The notes under the pieces were generated by a model. The model saw only the letters and a list, made by a program, of their open reading frames with translations. It did no database searches and was not told the origin of the DNA. Below, in pieces: positions 1-13,775 of a stretch of DNA of 64,000 nt. Made by a program: the position numbers and the translations under genes. Where the stretch lies: the NCBI GenBank assembly GCA_964035795.1, contig OZ038321.1, positions 1,772,408 through 1,836,407 of the forward strand, read 5' to 3'. The stretch's first letter is position 1. The number at the start of each line of letters is the position of its first letter. The stretch comes from Pterobdella sp. o SKG-2022. Its lineage: Eukaryota > Annelida > Clitellata > Hirudinida > Piscicolidae.

Positions 1-3000
1 CTTGTTTCAAATTATTGTTTTTTTATTATTATTGATTTTATTATTATTATTATTATTTATTATCAATAAAAATATTTTTATCATTATTATTAAGTTGATG
101 ATTATATCGGTATTTCAAATTCTATTATCGCCCAATGATTCTATTTTTGTTTTTCCTGCTATATTTTCTATTTTTTCACTCTCATTATTCTCCTACTATG
201 CCGTTGTTATGTTATTGTCATCGTTTTTTTTTTTTTTATTTTATTATTTTAGTTTTTTATTATTTTTGTTTTTTTTTAATATTTTTTTTTATTTTATTAT
301 TTTAGTTTTTTATTATTTTTGTTTTTTTACTATTTTTGTTTTTTTTTATTATTTTTGTTGTTTATCTTCACTATTATAGTTATAAACACTCATTTCAAGC
401 CATTTTCTCGATTTGTTGCATCGCTTTAGGTATTCAAAAACATGCAAGTTGATAAACATAAAAAAATAAAAACAATTAAAAAAAATAATATAAATAAAAT
501 TAATAATAATAATAACACCAATAAGAGTAATAATAATTATTTTTATTTTTCAGTTTTAGATGATATAAGCGATGTTATTGGAGTTTTCCAAACTTTTATA
601 TTGTTCATATGACTCTTAATATCACTTGATGGTGTGATTTCGACTTATGATTATTATTTTTTTTTTTATTTATTATTACTATTTTTATTGTTGTTTTTAT
701 TATCACTGATATTATTATTATTGTTTCTATTATTCTAAATGATATTGTTATTGTTTTTTTTTTTATTATTGTTACTATTAATGTTATCATTATTATTATT
801 ACATTATCATTTTATTATAATTCCTATTATTATTATTATTATTAGTATCATGAAAACCATCATCAATTGATTAAAATTACTGAAGGAATTGCCAGATGAA
901 GGTGCGACTAATCGCCAAGATTTCGAAATGGCCGTGCAGTCACGCTAAGTTGCTGTCAATCGTTTCCAATTTTCATTAGAATTTAATTAAAGAAGACTGC
1001 TATGAAAACGCGCGAAATTGTTGCTGAGAAATAATAATAAAAATTGCGATAATAAAAATAAAAATTAATAAAAATGGTATGGGAAGTTGGATAAGGTGAA
1101 TAATGATATGGCGAACATCAATAAAAGCAATAACAACAACAATAAGAATAATAAGAATGATAATAATGAAAATTGAATAAAGTAAAAAAAAACTAAAAAA
1201 ATCATAATAGGAATAATAAAAACAAGGAAAAAAAAAAACAATAATTAAATTAAAAAAAAATGACATATATGAAGTTCAAGTTAAAATAAATAAATAAAAA
1301 TAGGCTGGAAACAAAAAATAATAAAACAATTTATGACAATAATAACAATAATAATAATAAAAATGAAATACACAAAAAGAATAACATTAATGGAAATCGC
1401 CCAAAGGAACTCTTTGAAACTATCTTCCCAATTAAAGTGCATTAGGACTGAAAGGTTTCTGTGACTGTGTACATAATATCATCATTATCATCATGACAAG
1501 GGTGATGAAAAAGATAATGGTGGTGATGATGATGAGAATGGTGAAAATAATATCATTATCATCATCATTACCATTAATAAACATCATCATCATTAAATGA
1601 GATCACTATCATCATCATCATCATTCATTCATTATGATGATGTAAACAAGGTTATTAAAATGATTATGAAATGATACAATTGAACTAGGCCTTTGAATAC
1701 AAGACAGAAGTTATAAAAAATAAAATAATACACACAATATTATATTTATTTATAATAATAATAAAAATAATGAAATAATAAAAATAATGAAATAATAATA
1801 ATAATAACAATAATAATAATATATATTTCAAGTTATTAAACTGAGAAGTTTACCACAGATAAAAATTGAAGCCCAAACCATAAAAACAATATGCAAATAA
1901 GTGTGAGTACTAAATTACCTTTGGAAATTATAGGTAGTTATAATATACAAAAAAATATATTATACAAATACAATGTATTCAATACAAATATAATTTATTT
2001 AATACAAAAAGTGTCCAATACAAATATAGTATATTCAATACAAAAATAATGTATTTAATACAAAAATATAGTATTCCAAACAGATAGCTAAATATAATAC
2101 CAAAATAAAATGAAAATGCTATAGATTGTAGTTTTCATAATATACCATATATTTAGGTTATAATTATAAAATATATTATCATAATATACATAATACAACC
2201 ACAATCAACAAATACAAAGGTATTATAATAAATACCTCTGTTAATTTATGTCACAGGACTAAAAACCATTTTGAGATAAACGAACGATTATGCACACAAT
2301 ATAAATATATTAAAACTAGAAAAATCCCAATTTTGTTAATCTTTTATAATAATACTTCTGAATTAGTAATTATTTTACAAATATTATACTAATATCCATG
2401 TTTAATGAATTTAGTTTATTATTATCTCGAGTTATTTATAGAGACAAACTGGTGTTAAAAGATAATTTGTTAACATTCTTTACATAAGTTGGCGGGTCAG
2501 AAACAAAGGAAACTTTTCCAATTAAGACTCACAAATAAACGGTATTTTACACGTAAATAACATTTAATAACGATATTTAATAAATAAAGAAATATTATTC
2601 CAATCTTAACTGACACATTTTCACTTAAATATCGTAAAAATTAGTTGAAACTCACCGGCAGCCTGGAGCTTGGGTACATTTTTATGAATTTTGATTGTAT
2701 CCTTTGTTATCCACGAGAAATATAAAATGGAAAATTTTGAAATCCTTGGTAATCCTAAGAGAAATGAAGAGTATCCATTTTGACTGAAATTATTTTGAAA
2801 AAGTATATACAATAGATTTTATGAACTTTTTCTTCGAGAATTCAATCCAAAACAATTAAAACGACTTTAAATTGAAAATCATTGAATTTGGTCTGATAAT
2901 AAAGCCCGAATATGTTCAGTACTTACATTTGTTGAAAGGCGGAGTTTAAATTGATAGGCAAGCGTTGTACCTATTTGCATATATTAACATATATTACCGC

Positions 3001-3300
3001 CAATCATTTGACTTTGTTCTTAACCACGCCTACGTCGGTGACTGGTTATTTTTAGATTTAATTCGTTTCAGTATATTTATAATAGCTACAGTTATCAGAT
3101 GAATTTTTTTAAATTGAAAAAAAGTGATGTGAATGGACCAAAAGGTATTCAAATACATTGCTAGTATGATTGCGATCAACTGGTAGATATAAAACGAATT
3201 CTGTATATCAGAAGGAGAATTGGGCGCTAATACACCTAGAAAAAATAATCATATGAGGATAATAGAAATCATAAAAAAGAATAATAAATAGTAAAAAAGA
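1..3300. other. Intergenic, low-complexity A+T-rich DNA
   Basis: 1-880 is mostly TTATT and poly-T on the plus strand; 1000-1420 and 1740-1830 are AAT-rich; 1490-1660 is GAT/ATC-rich. A short GC-richer patch at 885-960 reads as a possible exon but has no supporting context. 2400-3230 is unique-looking A+T-rich sequence with no recognisable exon. No gene was found. Confidence 0.6.
1910..2110. repeat. Degenerate AATACAAATATA minisatellite
   Basis: A unit of about 22-30 nt containing AATACAAATATAGTATATTC recurs roughly six times with variation. Confidence 0.55.
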
Positions 3301-4049
3301 ATGGAAATAATAATAATAATCATTAAAAATAACAAATATCATGAGAATAATAAAAACCATAATAACAATAAAAATCAAAACACGCTTTTAACAATACATG
3401 AATCAGTAACATTAAACATGGGTAAAACGATGTTTCTAAAAATAGTAATTAAAAAATTATATTCTTATTTGTTTATTTATTTTTTAAACAATAATATTAA
3501 CAAAAAATAAATAAAAATGGAAGAAACATAACGGACTGAATTTTAGCTGAAAAATTTTGAATTCTCATGAACGCAGTCAATAAATTTAAAAGGATAAAAA
3601 GAAACAGCAAAAAATAATTTAAGAGATTTAAAGGGAATTAAATCTTTCGATTTTTTTTCATTTGGATTCATTTTCTCTTGAATGGAGTTTTTAGAAGTTT
3701 ATATTTTTTTTGCTGAAAATTATTTTAAATCTTGTTTTTTTTGTTGAAGAATACAAAAACAAAAAAAAATTGGAAAACAGTGTTAGTGATAATTCACAAT
3801 TTAAAAAGAGAAAGAATTTTCTTTTTAAACTTCAAATTCACTTTTAACTTTTCTCTTCTAGAATTAAATTTTTCTGGCGGTATTTAGAAACATAAAAAAA
3901 CAAAGATTGAGTTTCAAAAAAATTCTTAAATATCAGAAAAAAACTGGAAATAATAATAACAAGATGAATAATAGAGTATAATATAAAAATAAAAAGTTAT
4001 TTGTATAAAAAAAATCAAATATCTCAAAACCGAATGTCATCATGTTCTG

Positions 4050-4725
4050 GAACTTTCAAACTTCACACGACAATCGCTTTGTCATTTTAAATATCAATTT
4101 CGTCTTCATCCTCCTTCTCCTCTTCTTCATCATCACCATTTTTATCATCACTTCCATCACCATTATTTACACCCTTAAAATCACCATCATCATCACGACC
4201 CTCATCATCATCATCATCGTCACCATCATCACCACACCTATCATCATCATCATTACCACCCCATCATCTTCACATCATTTTCGCCACCATCATCATCACC
4301 ACCCTCATCATCATCGTCACCATCAACATCATCATCAGTCTGGCGGAAGAACCCACCTTCTCGTGGTGCCGGGTGTGCACTGCAACAGGAGTGTCGAAGA
4401 GGTTCTAAACCACGTCAGCTTCCAACCACAAAGCATTTCGAGAATTCATCCATCATTTTTATCGCTGCTCACCAAAAGTCACAAACAACTCGAAGCTGCA
4501 AGTTTCTTTCGGTACTCGCCCCAGAGTGTCGGAAGAGTCTGGAAGCTGGCGCTCAGCAACAACAACAACAATCATCATCATCAGCACCACCCCCATCATC
4601 ATCATCATCTTCACATCATTTTTGCCACCATCATCATCACCACCCTCATCATCATCATCGTCACCATCATCATCATCCTCATCATCACCGCCACCCTCAT
4701 CATCATCATCTATATATTGATTGCA
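4050..4725. repeat. ATC/CAT trinucleotide arrays flanking a dispersed repeat
   Basis: Impure ATC repeats at about 4100-4340 and 4570-4720 enclose the dispersed repeat at 4389-4572. They yield artificial His/Ser/Ile-rich frames on both strands. No splice-supported coding sequence is seen. Confidence 0.7.
4389..4572 (+). repeat. Dispersed repeat R1, copy 1 (CAACAA tail)
   Basis: This roughly 185-nt segment from GAGTGTCGAAGAGGTTCTAA to a CAACAACAA tail matches 36878-37066 with few changes. Both copies end in a CAA-rich tail and sit beside ATC arrays, as expected of a short retroposon. The frame through this copy is open, but the other copy carries small indels, so it is unlikely to code. Confidence 0.75.
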
Positions 4726-5469
4726 AATTAATATCATCTCAAACATTAGAATCCTTTTTAATTGGCATGGTGAGTTTCAGAAACTCGTTTGTTTCCCTTC
4801 CTTCATCTATATCCCTACTCATGTCTTCACTATTGCATTATAATTATTTGTATTGTGATGATGGTGATGATGATGATGATGATTATTTCCATTATTATTG
4901 TTTTCTTTCTTAATTATGTTTATTACTATTATTTTTTTTATTTTTATTTCTATAATGATGATGATGTTGAAGATTATGTTTGCAAGTATTTTCACCATTA
5001 TTATTCTTTTTCTTATTATTATTATTCTTATTATTTCCATTTTTATTGGTATTATTGTGATTATTATTACGATTATTATTATTATTATCGTCTACATAAT
5101 CATCACTTAAGCCTGACACTCACCCAAACATCCGCCATAACAAAGAATTACACAACACTGGCAGATGTGGGTGTTTTGGCGATATTATCAGGTTTATGGG
5201 TGAAAGTAATAATAATTGAAATAATAATAAGAAGGATAAAAGTAAAAAAAATAAAAAAAAAATAAAAGTAGTAGTAATAATGGTTAAAATAATAGAAATA
5301 ATAATAATAGTTGAAAATATTCTAAAATAATGGGAATAAAAGTTGTTTAAAGATTATTATTAGTATAATAGTTGAAACATTAATAAACCTATTTAAAATA
5401 ATATAAAAAATAATAATTATAATAATAATATAAATAAAAAAAACAATTGTTCTAAAATGTATTTACATT

Positions 5470-5955
5470 GTTTTCGTTTATATCTTCATATTTATTTTAC
5501 CTGTTATGTTATATATTGTATGTTATATGATTATCCTGCCATGTTCATCTTTCATGTAGCTTTATGTTATATTTATCATGGTTTTGTTATTTGGAGATGT
5601 TATATATTTATGTTATAAATTTACCATGTTATATATTCACATGTTATATATATTTATAAATTAATGTTATTTTTTAATATATTATATATATTTTTTATAT
5701 AATTTTTCATGTTATATTTACATGTTATATATTTTTAAAATTTATTTACGTGTTATATATATTTATATTATATTTTTCCATGTTATATTAACATGTTCTA
5801 TACATTTATGTTATTTTCTCATGTTATATTTACATGTTATATATTTTTATTATTTATTCACGTGTTATATATATTTATGTAATATTTACATGTTATATAT
5901 TTAAATTTTTTATATTTAAATGTTATATATTTACATGTAATATATATTCATGCTT
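5470..5955. repeat. ATGTTATATATTTA minisatellite
   Basis: About 480 nt of degenerate units of roughly 20-30 nt built on CATGTTATATATTTA. A related but separate array occurs at 32080-32450. Confidence 0.7.
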
Positions 5956-6702
5956 TATAATCATTATGTGTTTGTATCCCAAGTGTAATTAATTCACATT
6001 CATTTCAATGTGATTTTTCTTTTGTTATTATTGTTATTTTTTTTATTGTAGGTCTTATTGTTTTTGTTAATTTTGCTTTTTTTATTATTAAAAAAATTTT
6101 ACTGTTATGTTTATTGCTATTTATCTACTCTGTGATGTCATAATAAGTTTAGATGAAGTCATTATGTGTATTGTTTTGCTAATTTTTTTACTTTTTTTAT
6201 TCCATTGAAATAAATTAAATTATTTTTACTAATATTTATTTTATTTATTGTTTATATTATCGTTTAGATTGAACTGAAAGTAATAAATTAAATAATTATT
6301 AATATTATAATATCCCCCTAGAATAGAAACATGCCCAAGTTTATATAACGTTAACTTTTTTATTTTTTTACAACAAATTTCTTTATTTAAATAATAATTC
6401 TCATAATTAAAGCAATCTCAACTATATTATCAATCTTAATACTAATTATAATTATATTTCTAGCCATAATTAGAATATTAATTCCGACCACAATTTAATA
6501 TTAACTTTACGCATAATTTCAAAAAACTAAATAACTATTCTAACAACAACCCAAATCTTCACTACAAAACATAACCCACTAAGCAACAAACCACTAAGGT
6601 GGCGTTAATGCCATTGTCAAGATACCACTTCATAACATCTGTTACTCCTCCCACACGCCTCTCATAGATTAAATGTTTGTATCTTTGTTTTGTTGTATGT
6701 AT

Positions 6703-6920
<218 letters not shown>

Positions 6921-7682
6921 ATGAATTACAATGTTTATTCTTAATAATAATGTTTATTTTATCATTGAAAAAACATTCTTATGTTTATTTATTATTTTTT
7001 CATTTATTATTCTAGATTGTATATATATTATAGTATATGTTGCATTATTATCTACCTTAAATATGACTTATTTTATTATTTTATGTTTATTGATTTTTAT
7101 TAATATTTCTATTGTTACTCAGAATTTTTCAATTGTTGTTTATTTTTTTATTCATATAACTCTTAAATTATTTTTATTATTGTATTTGTTCATAAAAACC
7201 TTCAAATAATAACATAAGTTATTATTGTTTATTGTTATCAAATATCAGGATTTATGAGAAATTTTGAGATTGTAAGCAGATAAGTTATTTTTAACGTTAA
7301 ATTGAAGTGAGTGGTTGAGTGTACCAATCTGTTCATTTGTTCCCAGATGGAGGTGAAAAAATTCTGTGCGCTATGTAAATTAATGGAAAAAATCGAAAAA
7401 AAAAAAGAGAAAAAATTACAATTGGGAATTCAAAAAATATAAATTGAAAAAAATTTGAAAAAAATTTGATGAACGCAAATAAAAAAAAGTGGAAAAACAA
7501 ATGAAAAAAAAGACTGGAAAAAACTAAAAAAATACATTAATGTGAAGTTCATGGGGATGGAAAAACAAACATGGAACCATAATAACAGTGAAGACGCGTA
7601 GAAAAAAATGAAGAAAAAAAGGTGGAAATCCAACAAAAATATTATTTTTTTTTTAAATTCAAAAATCATTTTATTTAACTAG

Positions 7683-8210
7683 TTATACTAATGGAAAGTT
7701 TAAATAACTGCCAAAATAGAGATTTTTCACTTTCTTGAATTCTTGCTTTTTTTGTAAGTTGAGATATTCATTGCCATTCTTGATAGCCTTTCGAATCCAA
7801 AGGAGACCATTAACAAGTCCATGTATTTTAAATTTATCCTTTTCTCTGTTCTCTTGGATATCCTTAGAAACTTCACATGGCTTAATAGTATTATTACTCA
7901 AAGTTTGAGTATTTCTACACTATTTTTATGAAGCATGTTAAAAGCATTTGGTTTTGTATATTCTTCAGTTTTCTTAAGCATTTTGGTTTTTATTTCTTCC
8001 AATATTGATATATGTTTTTTTCACTTTGATATCAAATTTTAAGTACAATTTTTGTTTCAACCCTTTACTCAACTCTACACCATCATGGTTCCAAGTTCTT
8101 TTATGAAAGCATTTTTAACTTTTATCAACTCTTTCCTTGCCTTATAACTTTTCCATGAAGCTTGAATCTTTGTTGCTCTTAAAAGTTAAAAATTGTCAAC
8201 CATTCTAAGA
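7683..8210 (-). pseudogene. Decayed reading frame with an IQ calmodulin-binding motif
   Basis: On the minus strand, pieces of one protein-like sequence run from about 8210 to 7683 in three frames. The first contains IQASWKSYKARKE (consensus IQxxxRGxxxR). A Lys-rich stretch near 7950-8010 (EEIKTKMLKKTEEY) follows. The last is a 72-codon frame ending at 7683 that includes HGLVNGLLWIRKAIKNGNEY. At least three frame changes and a stop separate them without good splice sites. The composition looks coding, unlike the surrounding AAT/TTT repeats. The parent protein was not recognised. A gene with unrecognised introns is the alternative. Confidence 0.4.
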
Positions 8211-8371
8211 AGAGTGTTCAATAAGGGCGAAGGAGTAAGCATTACATGAACGAATGAAAAAAAATAAAAGAATAAAAATGATAGAAATAAAAAAAGAAAG
8301 AAAGAAAGAAGTTCCAATGAAGAGCTTCATCTGATAATGTTTGTCGTGTTAAAAATCAATTGCCCTTCTGA

Positions 8372-8450
8372 TTAGAGCAGCACCTCTGCAGCAAACCTAG
8401 CTTGCAAACTGTGCGCCCTACAAATAATAATAATAATAATAATAATAACA
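8372..8450 (+). repeat. Short dispersed repeat R2 with AAT tail, copy 1
   Basis: The segment GCAGCAAACCTAGCTTGCAA followed by an AAT array matches 23033-23095 (GAAGCAAACCTAATTTGCCA, also followed by AAT units). This looks like the 3' end of a short retroposon family. Confidence 0.55.
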
Positions 8451-10439
8451 GGATAATAACAATAATAACAATAATGATATAATAACAAAAATAATATTTT
8501 TGCCATAAATAACCATTGAAAAATTAATTAAAAAACTGAGAAAGAAAAAAGTAATATTAGCCAACAATAACAGGAAAAAGATCGCGAAAATAATAATGAT
8601 AATGCAGTTTTAAAAAATCAATAATAATAATAACAATAAAAATGGAAAGAAAAAAAAATAAAAATAGTAATAGTAATAATAATAATAAAAATGAATTTGT
8701 GACAACATTTAATTAAGAAGCAAGTTCTTTTTTTATGGCTTGCCCGATTTTAATGCTGCTCTGAAAAGCTTGAAAAAAAATAATAAAAACGATTTAAATA
8801 ACATAAATAAGAATAAGTGTAATAATAAAAAATAATGATAATATTAGTGTGAATAAAAAAATTATAAAGAATAGGAAAAAAAATCAACAACTAGCAGCAC
8901 TAACAATAAAAATAAAATCAACAAAAACACCAGAATCAAAATAGAAATATTTTCTTAAATATCATCTTCTAGCGCTCATTATTTTCACGCAAGCATAGCT
9001 TCAATGTTCTCTACTTGATAGTTTTTTTCTGAATTCTTTCTAGCTCTAAGTTTTGAAGAGTGTGAATCTTCTCTTTGATGAATCCTACCACCTGGAACAA
9101 GCTATTTGGAGTTTTTTCTTAGTTTTTTTTTATAACTATTCAAATTTTTTATTTTTTATGCTTTGTTTCTATGTTTTTTTTAAGCTTCTATGTTTTTTGT
9201 TTTTTTAATTTTTTAGATTTTTGTTTCAACAACAGTTTTTATCTTTTTTCAAAGTCCAAAAACAAATCAATATTCGAAAAGTTTCATGTTTTTGCAGTTT
9301 TTTTCACGAAACTTTGCGTTGAAGTCTTTCTGTAAAAAATGGCGTCGAAATTTTGCATAAAAGTTAAACTATAGAAAAAAAAGGCAAAATAGAAATTGAA
9401 AAAAAAATAAAAAGTAAATAATGAAACAAAAAATAAAAATAATCGAAAAATTTTTTTTCCAGTTTTACTTGATTTTTCTAGCTGTTTCAAAAATGTCCTT
9501 TAAAAGAAAAGTAGAAAATTGTATTATGAATATTTTTAAAAATTCGAATATTATAAAGAATGAGGAAACCTCAGTAATATAAAAATAAAACAAAATGTTT
9601 GAAAAAATACTGCAGTATCTAAAAAAAGTGAAAGAAAAATTTTTAATGGACAAATATTAACATAAAAGTTTAACATCGTTTAAGTTGATCAATTTTCTCA
9701 TTTAAAGTTGTTTGTTTTATTCATATATTTTTTTAAAAATTCTTAAAGAATTTTTTTATTGTGCAAAAGATTTTCACATTTTAACTATCCCTTGTTTTTT
9801 TTTTCTATATTTATTATCAAACCAAAAATCTTTGGCGTTATTTAAAAAATTTTTGTATACTTTTTCTTTCTGTATGGCCATTTTTCACAATTTTTAAAAA
9901 ACTATTTCAGAAAAAGTAAAATTTCAACTGAATAATAAATATTCAAAACTATTGTTTTTCAAAACTGCTTTACTTTTTTCTCAAAAAAAATTAATTCATA
10001 AAATAATAGTTCTCCAAAGCCGGAAATTGTAAAATTAAAATTCAAGTTTTTTACTGTGTTTTTATAAAACCAGCAAATCACTTCGAATCGGAAAAATAAT
10101 ATCACTAATAGATTTCATCAAGTTATTTTTAAAAAATCGCCACCAGAAATTTTTTTATTTCAACTTTATTTACACGCGCTCAACTTTTTCCTGTATATAT
10201 TCAAACTCCACAACAACTTTTTTAAAACACCCCATTAAACCCCAACAGTTTTGTTTAAAACTTCTATTCAGCCCCACAAAACACATTTCCAAAATATCCA
10301 ACCAGATCTCACACCCCAACACCTCACCATACCTCACAACCCCTTATCTGAAAAATCTCATCCTTCCTCACATGCCCACCAACTTTTTCAAAACATTCCG
10401 CTCCACTTCACAGTCTTCTACAATACATCAGTCTTTCAC

Positions 10440-10645
10440 CCGAAACACCTCACCATATGTCACAATCTTTTACTCGAAAAATCCCACTATACGTCACCAC
10501 TACTACCCAAAAAATCCCACCATACGTCGGAGTTTTTACTCCAAAACACCCCACCATACGTCACCACTTTCACCCAAAACACCCCGCTATACGTCACCAT
10601 TCTTTCATCTAAAACACTCCACCATACGTCACAATTTTCAACAAG
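10440..10645. repeat. Minisatellite with CACCATACGTCACCA core
   Basis: About six units of roughly 33-34 nt share AAACACCCCACCATACGTCA. Less conserved units extend left to about 10250. The pyrimidine-rich strand is the plus strand. Confidence 0.75.
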
Positions 10646-10669
10646 CTAGTGTATAATCCTTATTCCCTT

Positions 10670-10685
10670 CCCCCCCCCCCCCCCC
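10670..10685. repeat. Poly-C run of 16
   Basis: Sixteen consecutive C directly follow the minisatellite; such a run is the only one in the window and could form an i-motif or G-quadruplex. Confidence 0.9.
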
Positions 10686-11378
10686 TTTAAACCTCAAGAA
10701 ACCCTTAGGAAACACTCGATAGTAAGTTTTAAATTGTTCCTTGCATCGTTTTTGTACAAAAAAAAGCTACTTTGTTTATCTACTACAACAGTAAAATTTT
10801 ATTGGTAAGTAAATATTTGGCAAAAAGTTGTTAATATTTAAGTACAAAAAACAAAACCCAATCCATAAGGTTTATTGGACCTTTTAGGTTTTAGATTTCA
10901 AAAAAAACTTATAATAGAGTTATTTATTTTTAAAATATTTGATAAATGTCTTATTTTATGTTTTCCTGTGATTTAAATTATTGTTATTTTATTATTTATG
11001 TTTTCTCCTTAAATCATTTTGTCACGAACAAGACGGCAAAGTCATGTTTTTGAAGGCTGGAATTGCTTCAAAGTTGAAATCTTTGCAAAAATAACTTTGA
11101 AAATGTTGTTTTTGGGAAAAATGAACTTTTCCAATTTAACTTCGGAAAATAGTTTTATTTCATTTCGGAAACTTCTCTTCATAAACATTTTTGAATAAAA
11201 TTTAACTGTGTAATGATATTTTTTATTTTTTTGGAAAACAATTCTTTTTTTTTGAAATAATACTTTGACGTGAAATTTTTTTTGAATTCATTTTAAAAAA
11301 TTCTCTAGATGATTTTATTGAACTTCTTAGCAATAGAAACATTTTCAGCTTATTAGTCATTAAAAAAAATTTTTCTCA

Positions 11379-11480
11379 CACACTCTTTCACCCATATTGT
11401 ACCGTTTGGACTTATCTTCTCCACCCATATTGTACTGTTTAGACTCACCTTCTCCAATCATATTGTATTCCTCATCTCTT
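11379..11480. repeat. CACCCATATTGTACCGTTTG minisatellite, three units
   Basis: Three units of about 33 nt containing CCATATTGTAC and TTCTCC; no gene context. Confidence 0.6.
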
Positions 11481-12381
11481 CACAAAACTTCCTCTAAACT
11501 CACTTAATGCTTGTTGGAAATTCTCTAAACATACACACCTCACTCAGAAATCATAAGAACATAAAAATATTTTTGACAGTGTTAACATATAAAATTTTTT
11601 ATAATTTATTTCAGAAGTAATGATTCTTCTCACCAAAATTAAATAATGCTTAAAAATTGTTAATAATATTTTAAAAATTCAAATAATTCTTTTATAAATT
11701 CCTTCATGGTCTGTTCTCCCTCTCTTCACTGAAAACTAAGCACACAAATCTTTTACAACCAATCACATCAAGTTGTTAGTTTCTCAGCTGGGTGATTATT
11801 GGAAAATTCCAACTCAATGTCTTCAATAAACAACTGATACTACTTCAGCGTTTTATACTCAAAGAAAAGTATAATTATCTTATACAGCACTGATCTCCAT
11901 CATTAGAAGCTTTTTTTGATCAAAAACCTTAAAAAAAGTTAAATTAATGGCAAAAAAGAAGTAGAAAAAAAAAGATCCAATACTTTAATTGTTAGTCTGA
12001 AAAGCTCTTTCATATAAAATAGCCTTTCGATAGATGGCTGGCATGATTGGTGTTATCTGCTTTCAAAGATTTTCTTTTGTCGCGTTCAATCAAAAAATTG
12101 AGCAGTTTTTTTAAACTTTTTTCATTATATAGAACAATTTCCTCCAATTTTTGAGTTTCTGCAGACGATAATATTTATGGATGACCTGAACGAAACAGAC
12201 GAGTAAAATTGAAACAAGTCAAAATTTTTAATTATAAAAATAGAAAAAAAATTAAATTAAAAAAAATTTTTGAATTTTAAAATTATTTGAAAGAAGCTAT
12301 TTTTGAAATATAATAACACCTTTTGAGTTTCGTTCGAGTCCAACTTTAAAACTACTACTTGTTTTAATTATATTTTTAACA

Positions 12382-13721
12382 ATGGAGAATCTTGGTAAAA
12401 TTCTGATTATTAACTTATATTTTTAAAAGAAATAATATTTATATGATGTGTAGGAAATATTTTGACATATAGTGAAAGTTCTGAAATAATTGTTTGTAAT
12501 TAACTAGTATTGTAATTAAGTCATTTCTAGCAAATAAGGATATAGATAATTATTCATATTCTATTTATGTTCAAAAACATACATTTTTTTGTCTAGATAC
12601 TCTTTTGAATGAGTTACAAGAATCTGTTACCACTACCAAAGTCAAACTAGAAGCAAAAAATAAAGTAAGTAAAAACTAAATTAATTCATTTTATAATTAT
12701 TTTTTCATTCAATTATTTATCTTTTTATAATTTATTTATTGAGAGCCATTGTTCCCTCAACAACTGATCAATAACTTACGAAGTTGTATTATTCAAACGT
12801 CATATCAATCAATTAAGAGAAAATTCTTTCAAAATTAAAATTTTTTTTTAAACTTTTTAACCATTTCATTTAGGTCAACTTTTGATTTTTTTCATATTTC
12901 TTCTCACCACCAAAATTATCCATAAAGACAAAATTCTTTTATCAAAATACTGTCATTAAACCAAATGAATTGAGCATACATAGGTTAGTATATATATATA
13001 TATATATTATATTCCTTTAAATTCTATTAAAACCATAAAAAAAATTTCTCTAATCTTTTTGGGTATGCATCAAAATGTGATTGAAATCAAAGATAGAACA
13101 GACAACTTCCCACATTTTCTTTATATTTTGTGGCAAAATTTCGAAATACAAATATTTTTTTTTTCCTAACTTTAATTTAAAAACCCATCCAGCCAAACAC
13201 ACCTAAAATGAAACAAAAATACACAGTCCCATACAACCACGTCTAGAAAAAACCAAAAATAGATGGACCCATACAACTACCACTACCAAACCACGTCTAG
13301 AAAAAAACCAAAAATACACCAACCCACCCAACCACCACCACTAAACCAAACCTAAAAGAAACTAAAGATACAATGACCCAGGCAACCCCAAACAGAATTT
13401 TCTACAGCGAAGCTATAACGAGGATGCAAGCAGTATAAGAAGCAGTATTGAGAGTGACTACAGCAGACATTCAGACAGAATGAGTAACAAAAACACATCT
13501 GTACTTTCCAGCAACTTGTCTGAGCTTGACAATCTCCTTGAAGAGCTTAGCACTGCCCACTCTTATAATTCAGGTTTTTTATTGATTGATTTTTTATTAT
13601 TGTATTCAGTAACATCATAATTATTATCATTTCTTCATCATCATCCTTATTGTTATCACCATTCTGGTAAGGATGATGATATCAATACTATTACTGTTAC
13701 TACCTGCTACTACTGCTACTT

Positions 13722-13775
<54 letters not shown>

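Noticed and set aside
885..960. Possible exon (LKELPDEGATNRQDFEM...)
   Set aside because: GC-richer and briefly open, but no matching neighbour exon, no family recognised and an early stop.
4042..4731. 229-codon His/Ile-rich frame
   Set aside because: Made of ATC repeats around dispersed repeat R1; nothing supports translation.
10440..10645. CRISPR-like array of spaced repeats
   Set aside because: Units are degenerate head-to-tail minisatellite copies without unique spacers, in a eukaryotic genome.
11020..11095. Short coding-like stretch (HEQDGKVMFLKAG...)
   Set aside because: No acceptor or upstream partner exon, about 25 codons only; chance frame cannot be excluded.
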